A stretch of DNA of 64,000 nt from Nitrosomonas sp. (GTDB lineage Bacteria > Pseudomonadota > Gammaproteobacteria > Burkholderiales > Nitrosomonadaceae): the NCBI GenBank assembly GCA_031316255.1, contig JALDQW010000001.1, positions 3,629,485 to 3,693,484 on the forward strand, written 5' to 3'. The notes below the pieces were generated by a model. It saw only the letters and a program-made list of their open reading frames with translations, had not been told where the DNA came from and searched no databases. This document shows, in pieces, positions 19,458-29,155 of this stretch. Positions within the stretch are counted from its first letter, which is position 1; each line of letters starts with the position of its first letter. The position numbers and the translations under genes were made by a program.

Positions 19458-19493
19458 AAACAGGCCGCCGGAAAAAACTCCGGCAGCCTGTTT
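19458..19493 (+). terminator. hairpin terminator after the collar gene
   Basis: AAACAGGC plus GCCGGA, loop AAAAAC, TCCGGC plus GCCTGTTT with one mismatch in the stem. Fourteen pairs; the T run is short (TTTC), so stopping may be partial. Confidence 0.7.
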
Positions 19494-19522
19494 CTAATGC
19501 GGTATTGGATTCATAGAATAAA

Positions 19523-20509
19523 ATGCATTGTTCTGAAATCATATGTAAAATTTTAAAATTTTTAGCACTTTTTTCCGTTGGATTATTAGCAACTTCGGGT
19601 TTGTGCGCTCAGCAAATAATCGATACCCGCAAAGATATAGCCGAAGCGCAGCAATGGCTAACAGCTGGCAAATACCAGGAAGCCTATGAAGCCTTTCATT
19701 TGCTGGCAGAGCAACAACAAGATCATTTGGCGCAGTTTAGCTTGGGTCTTTTCCACCAGAATGGATGGGGAGTGGCAATTGATCAAAAAACGGCCTGTCA
19801 CTGGTTTGAAAAAGCAGCCAACGGCGGCATTCCAACCGCCAGTCATTTTTATGCCGAATGCCTGCAAAATGGTACACATCAACCTGTCGATTATGTCGCA
19901 GCCATGAAGTGGTATCGGGAAGCAGCCGATCAGGGACATCTCATCTCCTTGTGTTCCATGGCCGAGTTAACAATGCAGGGCAAAGGCGTGCCTAAAGACC
20001 CACAACGCGCACTAAAATACTGCCAACAGGCTGCTTCCGCCGGTTCGATTCCCGCCCAGTTAAGAATGGGCTATTTTTTTCTGCAAGGCAATGAGGCGAT
20101 TCACGATCCACACCAGGCTGAGGTCTGGTTTGGTTACGCTGCAGAAAAAGGCGCTTTGGAAGCATTTCACCAGTTGGGCGTGATCAACCTAAATTACCTC
20201 AACGATCTTGCACGCGCACTATACTGGTTTGAATCAGCCGCGAGTCAGGGATTTTTACCCGCCTATTTTCCAACGGCTCAACTTTATTTCAATGCACCAG
20301 TATCGGAAGAAACACAAATGCCAACTGCCGAAAACCTGGCTAAGGCCTATTTATGGCTATCCACGACACGGCAGTTGTCAAGAAACGAAGATGAACTGAA
20401 CGATACGATAAGAATGCTGGAAAAGGTTGAGCAAATCATGCCCGATGGCTGGAAAAAAGATCTTGACCTAAAAATTTCCAAACACCTATCCAAATTTTAT
20501 CAACACTAG
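19523..20509 (+). CDS. exported Sel1-repeat protein
   Basis: 328 residues: signal peptide ending near GLCAQQ, then about five tetratricopeptide-like Sel1 repeats with the spacing A..G...AQF.LG..... G (AQFSLGLFHQNGWGV, ACHWFEKAANGG, AMKWYREAADQGH, ALKYCQQAASAGS, ALYWFESAASQGF). Sel1 proteins are periplasmic or secreted adaptors. Partner unknown. Confidence 0.85.
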   Translation: MHCSEIICKILKFLALFSVGLLATSGLCAQQIIDTRKDIAEAQQWLTAGKYQEAYEAFHLLAEQQQDHLAQFSLGLFHQNGWGVAIDQKTACHWFEKAANGGIPTASHFYAECLQNGTHQPVDYVAAMKWYREAADQGHLISLCSMAELTMQGKGVPKDPQRALKYCQQAASAGSIPAQLRMGYFFLQGNEAIHDPHQAEVWFGYAAEKGALEAFHQLGVINLNYLNDLARALYWFESAASQGFLPAYFPTAQLYFNAPVSEETQMPTAENLAKAYLWLSTTRQLSRNEDELNDTIRMLEKVEQIMPDGWKKDLDLKISKHLSKFYQH

Positions 20510-20754
20510 AAAATTTTAGCGCTTTACCAATTTGATATTGCCGCTTTTGGTGAGCCTGTCAGTGTACATGGCAATTTCAATCATCCGATGAAACTTATCG
20601 AACCACCGCATTGACTATCCGGCTTTTTATAATGAAAAATGCACACGCTCAAAATTAGATTACCCATCACCCTTGGAATTTAAACGTGTACTTTATAGAA
20701 AAACTGCTTAAAATTCTGTCTGATTTTAGTTGACCATTACAGAGATTGTCCACC

Positions 20755-22605
20755 ATGAAACTCGCGAAAACCATCCTGGGTTTGTCTGCCTATTACCATG
20801 ATAGTGCCGCTGCAATTATTGTGAATGGCGAAATTGTGGCAGCTGCACAAGAAGAACGCTTCACAAGAAAGAAACATGACTCTGCATTTCCTAAAAACGC
20901 TATCAACTACTGCTTAGCTGAAGCTGGATTGGCCATGAGCCATATCGATGAAGTCGTCTTCTATGATAAACCTCTGCTCAAGTTTGCACGAATTTTGGCT
21001 ACTTATCTTTCTTATGCACCACAGGGATTACATTCATTCATGACGGCAATGCCAATGTGGCTTAATGGAAAGCTTAATCTAAAAAACACTCTTAAGAGAG
21101 AACTAGCAACATTCGCCAATCTTGATAGAAAACAATTGCCCACCCTACTTTTCACTAAACACCATCAATCTCACGCAGCTTCAGCATTTTATCCAAGCCC
21201 ATTTGAGAAAGCTGCAGTATTATGCATGGATGGCGCGGGCGAATGGGCAACGACCACTGCATGGCTCGGTGAAGGTAACTCTCTCACACCGCTTTGGGAA
21301 CTCGACTTCCCGCACTCGTTGGGCCTTCTTTACTCTGCATTTACTTATTACACAGGTTTCAAGGTTAACTCCGGCGAATACAAACTGATGGGATTAGCCC
21401 CTTATGGCGAGCCAAAATACGTCGATTTAATTTTGGATCATCTTATCGATCTCAAGGATGACGGTAGTTTTAGGCTGAACATGGAATATTTCAATTTTTG
21501 CACCGGCTTGACTATGACCGATAAAAAGTTCGACCAACTATTTGGTGCTCCACGCCGCAAACCCGAAGGAGAGCTCACTCAACACGTGATGGATCTGGCG
21601 GCTTCAGTTCAAAGAGTGACAGAAGAAATAGTATTACGACTGGCAAAAACCATCCGCATAGAAACTGATTGTGAATTTTTATGCCTAGCCGGAGGTGTGG
21701 CCTTGAATTCCGTTGTGAATGGAAAACTATTGCAATCTGGAATCTTCGAAGATATCTGGATTCATCCTGCTGCGGGTGACGCGGGCGGTGCAATCGGTGC
21801 CGCGCTGGCATCGTGGCATAGTCGACATAATGCGGATCGCACGGTGAAATGCAAAGATAGCATGAAAGGCGCATTTTTGGGACCCATGTTCTCGAGAAAT
21901 GAAATTCGTGAACGATTGGACCACCAGGGGGCTGTCTACCAAGAACTGGAGGATATTGACTTGATGCCCATCTTGGCCAACATACTCGCTGACGAGCAGG
22001 TGGTAGGTTGGTTTCAAGGTAGAATGGAATTTGGTCCCCGCGCTCTAGGCGCGCGCTCAATCATCGGCGACCCTCGCTCGGCCACTATGCAGTCGGTCAT
22101 GAATCTCAAAATCAAGTATCGGGAATCATTTCGCCCATTTGCTCCATCGGTACTTAATGAAGATGTCGAGCAATATTTTGAGCAAGACAGGTCATCGCCT
22201 TATATGTTAATCGTGGCACCGATAGCCGAAGCAATTAAAATCCCAATGACCGAAGCACAATCAAAGTTGATTGGCATCGAGAAACTAAAAATTCTGAGAT
22301 CGACGCTCCCATCGGTTACGCACGTTGATTACTCGGCTCGAATTCAAACAGTTCATTCCGATACAAATCCGCGCTTTCACCGATTGATCTCCTGTTTCAA
22401 AGAAAAGACGGGGTGTAGTGTTCTTATTAATACATCATTTAATGTGCGCGGCGAACCCATAGTTTGTACTCCCGAAGATGCATACAGCTGCTTTATGCGA
22501 ACTGGAATAGACTTCTTGGTGATCGAGAATTTCCTGCTGGAAAAATCCAAGCAGCCTAAGAAGGCAAAGGACGAAACCTGGATGAAAGTGTTTGAGTTGG
22601 ACTAA
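20755..22605 (+). CDS. carbamoyltransferase (NodU/CmcH/SxtI family)
   Basis: 616 residues. The Kae1-like N-terminal domain has LGLSAYYHDSAAAI, the metal-binding HHQSHAASAFYPS (about 135-147), LCMDGAGEWATT (~158) and LAGGVALNSVVNG (~314); the C-terminal domain has FGPRALGARSIIGDPR (~425). All expected motifs for carbamoyl-adenylate formation and transfer to a hydroxyl are present. Substrate may be a sugar or lipid in a polysaccharide or natural-product pathway. The next gene is SxtJ-like, as in many such pairs. Start at ATG 20755. Confidence 0.93.
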   Translation: MKLAKTILGLSAYYHDSAAAIIVNGEIVAAAQEERFTRKKHDSAFPKNAINYCLAEAGLAMSHIDEVVFYDKPLLKFARILATYLSYAPQGLHSFMTAMPMWLNGKLNLKNTLKRELATFANLDRKQLPTLLFTKHHQSHAASAFYPSPFEKAAVLCMDGAGEWATTTAWLGEGNSLTPLWELDFPHSLGLLYSAFTYYTGFKVNSGEYKLMGLAPYGEPKYVDLILDHLIDLKDDGSFRLNMEYFNFCTGLTMTDKKFDQLFGAPRRKPEGELTQHVMDLAASVQRVTEEIVLRLAKTIRIETDCEFLCLAGGVALNSVVNGKLLQSGIFEDIWIHPAAGDAGGAIGAALASWHSRHNADRTVKCKDSMKGAFLGPMFSRNEIRERLDHQGAVYQELEDIDLMPILANILADEQVVGWFQGRMEFGPRALGARSIIGDPRSATMQSVMNLKIKYRESFRPFAPSVLNEDVEQYFEQDRSSPYMLIVAPIAEAIKIPMTEAQSKLIGIEKLKILRSTLPSVTHVDYSARIQTVHSDTNPRFHRLISCFKEKTGCSVLINTSFNVRGEPIVCTPEDAYSCFMRTGIDFLVIENFLLEKSKQPKKAKDETWMKVFELD

Positions 22606-22607
22606 AA

Positions 22608-23027
22608 ATGCAATCGCCACTGGAGCATATAATAGAGAGGAAACGGAACGTTAAAGAACTTCGTAAGTTTGGACTAGGCTTAGCAGGGACCCTAGCGCTT
22701 TTTTTTGGGTTCTTGGTCCCCTGGATATTGGAAGTGGTGACACCGAAATGGCCTTTTATTACATCGTGCCTTCTGGCTGCAATTGCTCTTCTTTTTCCTG
22801 CCTCACTCGGCCGATTACATGCAGTCTGGTTGTGGTCTACAAAAACAATTGGCTGGATCAGTATGTACATTATACTGTATCTCATTTTCTTCATTTTCTT
22901 CCTACCTGCTGGTTTGTTAATGAGGATATTCATAGACCCTATGCACCGGAAACTAATCAAGGGAGCAAGAACCTATCGAACTCCTTCCCGCCAGATAAAA
23001 CCAAAACACATGGAGCGGTCATTCTAA
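22608..23027 (+). CDS. SxtJ-type small membrane protein
   Basis: 139 residues with about three membrane helices (LGLAGTLALFFGFLVPWIL, FITSCLLAAIALLFPASL, ISMYIILYLIFFIFFLPAG) followed by a basic tail (MHRKLIKGARTYRTPSRQ). It resembles the SxtJ family found beside carbamoyltransferases. It starts two bases after the carbamoyltransferase stop, so the pair is translationally linked. Function of the family is not known to me. Confidence 0.8.
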   Translation: MQSPLEHIIERKRNVKELRKFGLGLAGTLALFFGFLVPWILEVVTPKWPFITSCLLAAIALLFPASLGRLHAVWLWSTKTIGWISMYIILYLIFFIFFLPAGLLMRIFIDPMHRKLIKGARTYRTPSRQIKPKHMERSF

Positions 23028-23113
23028 GGGTTGAAATTTTCAAAGGAATTATGGAGACTAAACTGACAATTACAGCCTTTAATTGTACATATCACTTATT
23101 TCTAATATCGTCT

Positions 23114-26100
23114 TTAGTAAAACTGCCTATTGAGTCGAATAATCTCAGCAATTATTTCCTGGAAAAGCTCTCGTGAACACCTAGGTTCAATATTGCGTGC
23201 GAGCAACTTAGCCAGCAGTTTCGCCCTGATATGCTTGTGCTCTAATTCCGAAGTCACTTGACACACCAATTTATTCGATGGTGATTCAACACACGCTTGC
23301 GCTGATTGCCATTGCTGCTTAATCCTCAAAGGCATGCCTGCTGAGTTAGTTTTTTGAGATTCGAACACAGTGGGCATAATTTTTTTTCTGAACAGTTGGT
23401 TTAGGCCATCAACCAGTTTTTTTGACACAGCACCTGTCTCATGAAATTGTTCCTTAGGCGTCATCGTCTTTAGCTTCTGGGGCCAGGGCTGCTGATCTTC
23501 CTTCAGAAGGATGTGTTCCCCTAGGACCAGGATATCTATGTTATATTTCATAAAAGTACTGTATGCATCAAAAGGCGTACATACAGTACAACCTTGAGAT
23601 GATTCAAAATTGGCTGTGGCGACAACCTCGCTATCAGTGAGAAGCTCCAAACGCCGGATAATAGCGTAAATATTTGGACTTGCTGTCTCGTGGATTACTC
23701 GCCCCCATACCGCATTTCCCTCAAGCGTTGTATTATCGTCAGAGGTATAATTACTCTGGCTACCCAGCTTTTTTGGCGCAAGTTCCAACTTCGATTCAGC
23801 AAGAGGTAACGTTGCTTTACCCCAACACTGCATGTGGCTCGAGAAAGGGCTTCCACTTGGAATTGCGACCGTCCATTCCCAATCTGATTGATGACAGTTG
23901 TTGGATAACAAGCGAAGGGGATTTTGCGCAGTTTTCAAACTCCCCAGGATGAGTCTATCTCCAGCGTATTCGGAACTCACACCTAAACGTCCAGAAAAAT
24001 GGCCTATCACTTTTCCATCAGCAATCATCGCCGCCAATTGATTTGTGCGCTCCTCAACACAATATTTCCTGGATGGGTAACCGAAGGTATCTATAAATGC
24101 CTCAATCTCCTGATTTGAGTACTCTGGGCCTAATATCCCGGGTGATCGACTGAACTCACTAGAAAGACTCGATGCTCGATTGACACCCAAGTATTCAAAC
24201 GACGCTAGAAGAGCAGCACCTACTGCTGAGCTTGCATTGCCATCAAATGGCTGATACCAGATATTGTCAAACATATTGGCCTCCGCCAGTGCCTTAGGGA
24301 CATCTGGATCGTTGACCAACGGGCCAGCTACGCACAAGTTCCGGAGTCCTGAGAGCTCGTGGGCATATTTTGCTACTTGTACTATTACACTTGAAATCAC
24401 AATTTGCGTGGATTTTGCCAGGTTCGCTCTCAACTTATCATCATTTTTGGATTTTCTGCTCTTCATCTCAAAAAATCTTTCCAATGGCGACATAGTTGCA
24501 TTTTCATTCCAAGCATCGAAAAAATAGTCGGGATTCAATTCGATCGAACCGTTGTCCTTCATTTCCAATAAATTGCTGAAAATATTTTGCACAAAAACGG
24601 GGTCGCCACGCAGCGCCAGACTCCATAGTGGCTCCTTGGCGCCAGTGTTTTCGCCTGATATGAGATTCGCCATGGCCGATTTGAATGTCTGTAATGCGTG
24701 TGATGCAGAATATTCTTTAAGCAATTTTATCCCTGTCTTGCCTCCCTGCGCGATTATTATTGATTCATCTCCAAAATTTATCACTGTGGCGTTAGAGAAT
24801 GGTGAAGAGTAAAATGCGTTCGCACATTGCGATGCAAAGCGCGCGCTCTCTAGCATTAGACCATCATATTTGAGATGTTCTCGAATTACAGGATAGACAT
24901 TGAGTTCACGCGATACCCAATCAGACATTTTATTAATCCACGCCCTCCTGCTGGTGTTTGAAAAGAGTTTCTTTGTCTCTAGCTTGAAATCCGAAGATAG
25001 TTCACAGCCATAAACAATGGCCGAAAGATCGTTTTGGCTAATCTGCGCCTCTTCAAGGCAGTAATTAACGGCCAGATTTGGAAACCCTCGCTCGCTTATA
25101 CCGCGCTTAAAGCTACTCTCCTTGGCGAATGCAATTATTTTACCGTCAAGCACAAGGGCTGCGAATGCATCTGCGCTACCAAATGCCAATCCAAGTACAA
25201 ATTTGCCAGCGAACTTTTTTTTCTCCACTCCGCTTATGTTTCGTAGTTCGGTAATGGAATGCTCGCCCAACAATTTCCTTTCCCGAATATCCGCAGCAAG
25301 TATTCGCGCGATTTCTTGGTGCCCAAATGGGGAGTAATGCGTGTCCACAGGAAAACAAATCGCCTTCCGTTCTGCAAGCGTCTTGTTAGCATGTAACGCA
25401 TTCGTGATAGCACTAACAAAGAGCCCTCCGGCAGGGTCTTCCAAAGACTTGTAGAGGGCGTCATGGACTGGCGCTAATCGATCGATGTAATAGTGATATG
25501 TCGGTAATGGCACCACAAGAATCGGTATGTCTGGAACCTCTGCCCTCAATTGCCTAATTAGAGCAGATAGAAGTGTCCAACCAGCACTCTTTTCATCAAG
25601 ATAATCTTCATAAAGTTGCGTGTTTGAAATCTGGTACGCCAATGCTCGTAAACGCTCTTTCATTCCAGGTAACAGGTGCTGTACTAAACCCCGATATCTT
25701 TCCAATCCCGACAACCTTAATAGTCGCTCCAAAATCGGCGCCTCATTAACAGACTCAGTGTATTGGTGACTGTCGCTTTGTGAAGGCTCGGGACGTAGTC
25801 TAGGAACTGGCACATGATGTACCTTAAGGCGGCCTTGCTCAAATGTGAAGTACGGCTTAGGTACCAAGACCATCTGTTCCGAGATTCTGTCCTTAGATGG
25901 TCTGTGAGTTAGCTTAATCCGCTCGATATTGTGTAACGGTATTCCCCAGATAATCAGGTCCGCTTCTACTTCTCTACCAAATTCGCGAAAACAAAGTAAA
26001 TGCTGATCCGGCGCCGACCCAGACACACCATAGTTATACACCTCGGCACCTAAAGCCTGACCTAAAAGTTCCGGGTAACGCTGCTGACCCGCACAACCTT

Positions 26101-26320
26101 CACCAGCTGTAAATGAGTCCCCAAATACCAATATTCTAGGTACAGAGCTTCTTTCCGCTTTAAATTCCAGGTCTGATCGAAAGCCAGAGGAATTGGTGCG
26201 AACCAGATAGCCTCCAGTCTCATGAGGTACTCGAGCGACTATATTTGAAACATAACGGTGGCCAATTTTAGGATCAAATCTCATCAACATTCGATGAGTG
26301 GAATCGTTAAGAAGAAACAT
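23114..26320 (-). CDS. SGNH hydrolase fused to a degenerate carbamoyltransferase-like domain
   Basis: 1068 residues. Residues ~1-345 form an SGNH/GDSL hydrolase: block I GDSFTAGEG (67-75) and the late catalytic pair in FPVDTHYSPFGH (Asp ~327, His ~329). Residues ~370-940 align with the neighbouring carbamoyltransferase (VLGLAFGSADAFAALVLDGK versus ILGLSAYYHDSAAAIIVNGE; NYCLEEA; VCTPFDAYSTFM), but HHQSH is replaced by ARFASQ, DGAGEW by FGDESI, and FGPRALGARS by a diverged stretch. The hydrolase may deacylate or acylate a glycan; the second half is probably a non-catalytic binding domain. Tail ~940-1068 is unassigned. Convergent with the active carbamoyltransferase. Confidence 0.8.
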   Translation of the reverse strand: MFLLNDSTHRMLMRFDPKIGHRYVSNIVARVPHETGGYLVRTNSSGFRSDLEFKAERSSVPRILVFGDSFTAGEGCAGQQRYPELLGQALGAEVYNYGVSGSAPDQHLLCFREFGREVEADLIIWGIPLHNIERIKLTHRPSKDRISEQMVLVPKPYFTFEQGRLKVHHVPVPRLRPEPSQSDSHQYTESVNEAPILERLLRLSGLERYRGLVQHLLPGMKERLRALAYQISNTQLYEDYLDEKSAGWTLLSALIRQLRAEVPDIPILVVPLPTYHYYIDRLAPVHDALYKSLEDPAGGLFVSAITNALHANKTLAERKAICFPVDTHYSPFGHQEIARILAADIRERKLLGEHSITELRNISGVEKKKFAGKFVLGLAFGSADAFAALVLDGKIIAFAKESSFKRGISERGFPNLAVNYCLEEAQISQNDLSAIVYGCELSSDFKLETKKLFSNTSRRAWINKMSDWVSRELNVYPVIREHLKYDGLMLESARFASQCANAFYSSPFSNATVINFGDESIIIAQGGKTGIKLLKEYSASHALQTFKSAMANLISGENTGAKEPLWSLALRGDPVFVQNIFSNLLEMKDNGSIELNPDYFFDAWNENATMSPLERFFEMKSRKSKNDDKLRANLAKSTQIVISSVIVQVAKYAHELSGLRNLCVAGPLVNDPDVPKALAEANMFDNIWYQPFDGNASSAVGAALLASFEYLGVNRASSLSSEFSRSPGILGPEYSNQEIEAFIDTFGYPSRKYCVEERTNQLAAMIADGKVIGHFSGRLGVSSEYAGDRLILGSLKTAQNPLRLLSNNCHQSDWEWTVAIPSGSPFSSHMQCWGKATLPLAESKLELAPKKLGSQSNYTSDDNTTLEGNAVWGRVIHETASPNIYAIIRRLELLTDSEVVATANFESSQGCTVCTPFDAYSTFMKYNIDILVLGEHILLKEDQQPWPQKLKTMTPKEQFHETGAVSKKLVDGLNQLFRKKIMPTVFESQKTNSAGMPLRIKQQWQSAQACVESPSNKLVCQVTSELEHKHIRAKLLAKLLARNIEPRCSRELFQEIIAEIIRLNRQFY

Positions 26321-26634
26321 TGATGCATTCCGAAACTGTAGATAATTCCATGAAAAACGCGAGAGGAACTAGCAATTATACAATATCACTTACGAAGAGT
26401 ATCGTAAGTACTTATACTCAGAAGGTGCCTGGGAAACATGCGCGGTTCGGGAGTCGGCACTAACTGGAAACTTAGTCTTCTTACAGCCACTTTGCAGGTA
26501 ACCACTTGAATATAGTATACTCCGACAGGTCATACGCACCAAGTCTGAAATATATTTGTGTGTGGAATAGCTAATACTTAGCTTAGCACACGGCACAATG
26601 TAAGCCAGAAAAATCGCAGAAGGTGAGAATAAAA
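26321..26634. other. divergent intergenic region
   Basis: About 310 bases between the SGNH fusion (minus) and the small basic protein gene (plus). It contains the inverted repeat listed separately and no credible gene. Confidence 0.45.
26389..26408. promoter_or_regulatory. inverted repeat, possible operator
   Basis: CTTACGA, six bases, TCGTAAG: a perfect 7-bp palindrome in the divergent intergenic region, about 70 bases upstream of the SGNH fusion start. Its form fits a dimeric repressor site, but no regulator gene is adjacent. Confidence 0.35.
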
Positions 26635-26808
26635 ATGAAATCTACAAAAAAAAACACGCCAAAAAAAGCTGCTGAATCGTTGGAACACGAGCTAAATGCA
26701 GCGGACCGGAATCAATCCGGGTTTATTGCTCGGTGCTTGAGGGTAGTACAATCGAAGTTTCGCCGCCAATCCAAAAAGAAAGATCCGGATATTTATCCAT
26801 TTTTCTAG
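26635..26808 (+). CDS. small basic hypothetical protein
   Basis: 57 residues, about a quarter Lys/Arg, starting MKSTKKNTPKKAAESLEHEL and ending DPDIYPFF. A purine-rich ribosome site (AAGGTGAG) precedes the ATG by about 7 bases; no membrane helix. It lies just upstream of the tandem diiron-domain gene. Not recognised; a short chance frame is possible. Confidence 0.4.
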   Translation: MKSTKKNTPKKAAESLEHELNAADRNQSGFIARCLRVVQSKFRRQSKKKDPDIYPFF

Positions 26809-26890
26809 TCGTTCATCGTAATTGTCGACTGGAATTTACCTTCCAACCTGAAGTCAATGTTTCAAAACTTTCATTTCTGAAACCATCGAA

Positions 26891-29128
26891 ATGTTGCGAC
26901 ATCGGACTCGACTTGTGTCTCTCCGCTCAAGCTTTTACCTGCTTACCAATATCGACGAACATCCCGAAGCGCTCTCAATTGCGAGAAGTATCATCACTGA
27001 GCATATCGAGGAAGCAGAGGAATTTTTAGCTCACGCTTCCGAATCCGAATGGATTGAACAAACGCCTCAATCCTTACCTGACCTCATAACCATACTTGAC
27101 AGGTTTCGATCGATGTATGTAACACCGTGGCATGAATCAATTGGAGAGCTTAGCCAATCTTCAGTAAAACATTCTTTGACGCAATTCGCGCCGACAGCAC
27201 TGTTGGTAGGATGTTGGCTCCAGAATGTCCTTCGCGCTCCAATGGCAGCAACGCCTACTGGTGCAATGCTTGCCAAAATTTACAAATACCAGCAGCAGAA
27301 ATTTTACGAAGAAAATAATTTCTTTAGTGAATACCACGAAGCACATAGGCTATCGGCATTTACTCTGCCTGATGTCTCTTCTCGCTCCTTTGCAGATAAT
27401 CCATTATTTGAAGAATCCAGTTTTGAAGTTCCATTATTTCTACTAAGCATCGGGCAGTTTCCACGAACTTATCTTGCGGAGCTTTTGGGAGTAAATCTGG
27501 GCTGGCACTTTTCTGGGCTAAACGCCGTCGGACCTATCCTCGTCCAGAAGGGGCGGCACTGTCATTCCTCAACAAAGAACGATACTCGTATTCAATATTG
27601 GGACCGGGTCACGTTGGACTGTGAACTCGCTTTGGATGCGGCAATAAAAACGCTGGCGGAGCAATCAAATAAAGACCGCGACACATTTTTTTCCCGCATC
27701 TGTGTCGGCGCCCTGCTGATTACCAATATCTGGCAGGATTGGGCAAGCAATACTGATTGTCGCACCTCAAATTGCGTTGCTGCAATCAAAACAGACATGA
27801 TCAGGATACTCTGCCAAAAGGCCCCGCATGCCATCGGGTATCATGGCAACAAACTAATTGACGGGGCGCAGATCGACTCCCTTTTATCTTCTGAAAACTT
27901 TAGACCCGCTGAAATTCTGGAGAGATTGGCCAAGTCCGAATTCATTGTGCCAGGCAAACCTGAAGACAGCTTGTTTTACACCAGCTTGGTCAGATGGGGA
28001 GGTCCCATGCATATGGTTTTTTCTCCAACAGAATTAGAAACCATTTCTGCATGGATTCTCACGCTATCACCTGTCAACGAAACACACGAAACGGATGCCC
28101 CGGAAATTAGTTGTACGAACAATAACCTGTCGTTGGATGGCAGCACTGATGGCGTGATGCAATTGAAGTCAGAATTTGTGCGACGTAGTAAAGAAAATCT
28201 TAGAAAATGCTCCGTCCGTGAGATCTATCATTGCCTATTGAACATTGAGCAATACCCTGAGATACTCCCTTATGCGGAGCAATTTGCGTACAACAGATTC
28301 TCTCGTTCGATGGCTGCACTGAACAGTCGCATACGGCCAATTCCGTCCCAGCACTATTGTCCAGAGATTCTGGAAAACTGGGTAAGTACGCAGCATCGAA
28401 AACAAGTAAATGCCTATCAATCGCTCAAAGGGGAGCCATCGATAACGAAGGAAGCTTTTATCAATAGTTTGGTACAGCTTGCTCCTCTCATTCTTATAGA
28501 TGGCGCTTGGCTACAGGGCATGCTCACTCAAAATTGTATTCATTCGGAATATGGTCGCATATTGTTTCAGATATTATATGAGGAGACGGGAGAAGGAAAT
28601 GCGACACGGCATCATGCCAATGTTTATCGCGAACTGCTACACGAAATGGGTATAAAACTACCCGCAATTGAGACAAGAGAGTTCATACAGTGGACTCGCT
28701 TATTGGATTCATCATTTGAAATCCCAGTCTTTTGGTTGAGCGTTTCTTGCTTTCCACGTCACTTCATGCCTGAAATTCTCGGACTAAACCTTGCAGTCGA
28801 ACTTGCCGGAGTTGGTGGACCATATATGCAGGCCCGCGATACCCTTCGGCACTTCAAACTGCCAACACTTTTTGTGGACATCCACCTTGCCGCCGACAAT
28901 ATATCTCAAGGACATACAGCGAAATCTTTGCTCGCGATCAAGCTCTATATGGATCAAATTGCGGCGCGAGAAGGACCTCACAACTTGGACTCTACTTGGC
29001 GTCGCATATGGTCAGGCGTGCGGTCAACACTGCCGCAACCTAGCCTTGCATGGTTAATCGCACATGCAATCAGCGCAGGATTGCGCGGCAAAAAAGTAGA
29101 CGAACCCCCTAGAATATTTTCCGGTTGA
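26891..29128 (+). CDS. tandem haem-oxygenase-like diiron-domain protein
   Basis: 745 residues holding two copies of one all-helical domain (~20-260 and ~430-720). Copy 1 reads SSFEVPLFLLSIGQFPRTYL then AELLGVNLGWHFSG; copy 2 reads SSFEIPVFWLSVSCFPRHFM then PEILGLNLAVELAG. The pattern fits the iron-containing redox enzyme (haem-oxygenase-like, HDO) superfamily. Copy 2 keeps likely ligands (VDIHLAADNISQGH); copy 1 lacks the matching His (YWDRVTLDCELALDA), so it may be structural. Between them, ~350-395 (PGKPEDSLFYTSL to FSPTELETISAWI) looks like the end of a cytochrome-c-type domain without CxxCH. Start at 26891 is the first in-frame ATG; no clear ribosome site. Confidence 0.65.
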   Translation: MLRHRTRLVSLRSSFYLLTNIDEHPEALSIARSIITEHIEEAEEFLAHASESEWIEQTPQSLPDLITILDRFRSMYVTPWHESIGELSQSSVKHSLTQFAPTALLVGCWLQNVLRAPMAATPTGAMLAKIYKYQQQKFYEENNFFSEYHEAHRLSAFTLPDVSSRSFADNPLFEESSFEVPLFLLSIGQFPRTYLAELLGVNLGWHFSGLNAVGPILVQKGRHCHSSTKNDTRIQYWDRVTLDCELALDAAIKTLAEQSNKDRDTFFSRICVGALLITNIWQDWASNTDCRTSNCVAAIKTDMIRILCQKAPHAIGYHGNKLIDGAQIDSLLSSENFRPAEILERLAKSEFIVPGKPEDSLFYTSLVRWGGPMHMVFSPTELETISAWILTLSPVNETHETDAPEISCTNNNLSLDGSTDGVMQLKSEFVRRSKENLRKCSVREIYHCLLNIEQYPEILPYAEQFAYNRFSRSMAALNSRIRPIPSQHYCPEILENWVSTQHRKQVNAYQSLKGEPSITKEAFINSLVQLAPLILIDGAWLQGMLTQNCIHSEYGRILFQILYEETGEGNATRHHANVYRELLHEMGIKLPAIETREFIQWTRLLDSSFEIPVFWLSVSCFPRHFMPEILGLNLAVELAGVGGPYMQARDTLRHFKLPTLFVDIHLAADNISQGHTAKSLLAIKLYMDQIAAREGPHNLDSTWRRIWSGVRSTLPQPSLAWLIAHAISAGLRGKKVDEPPRIFSG

Positions 29129-29155
29129 AGGCCCGATACGCGCACTTAACGACAC

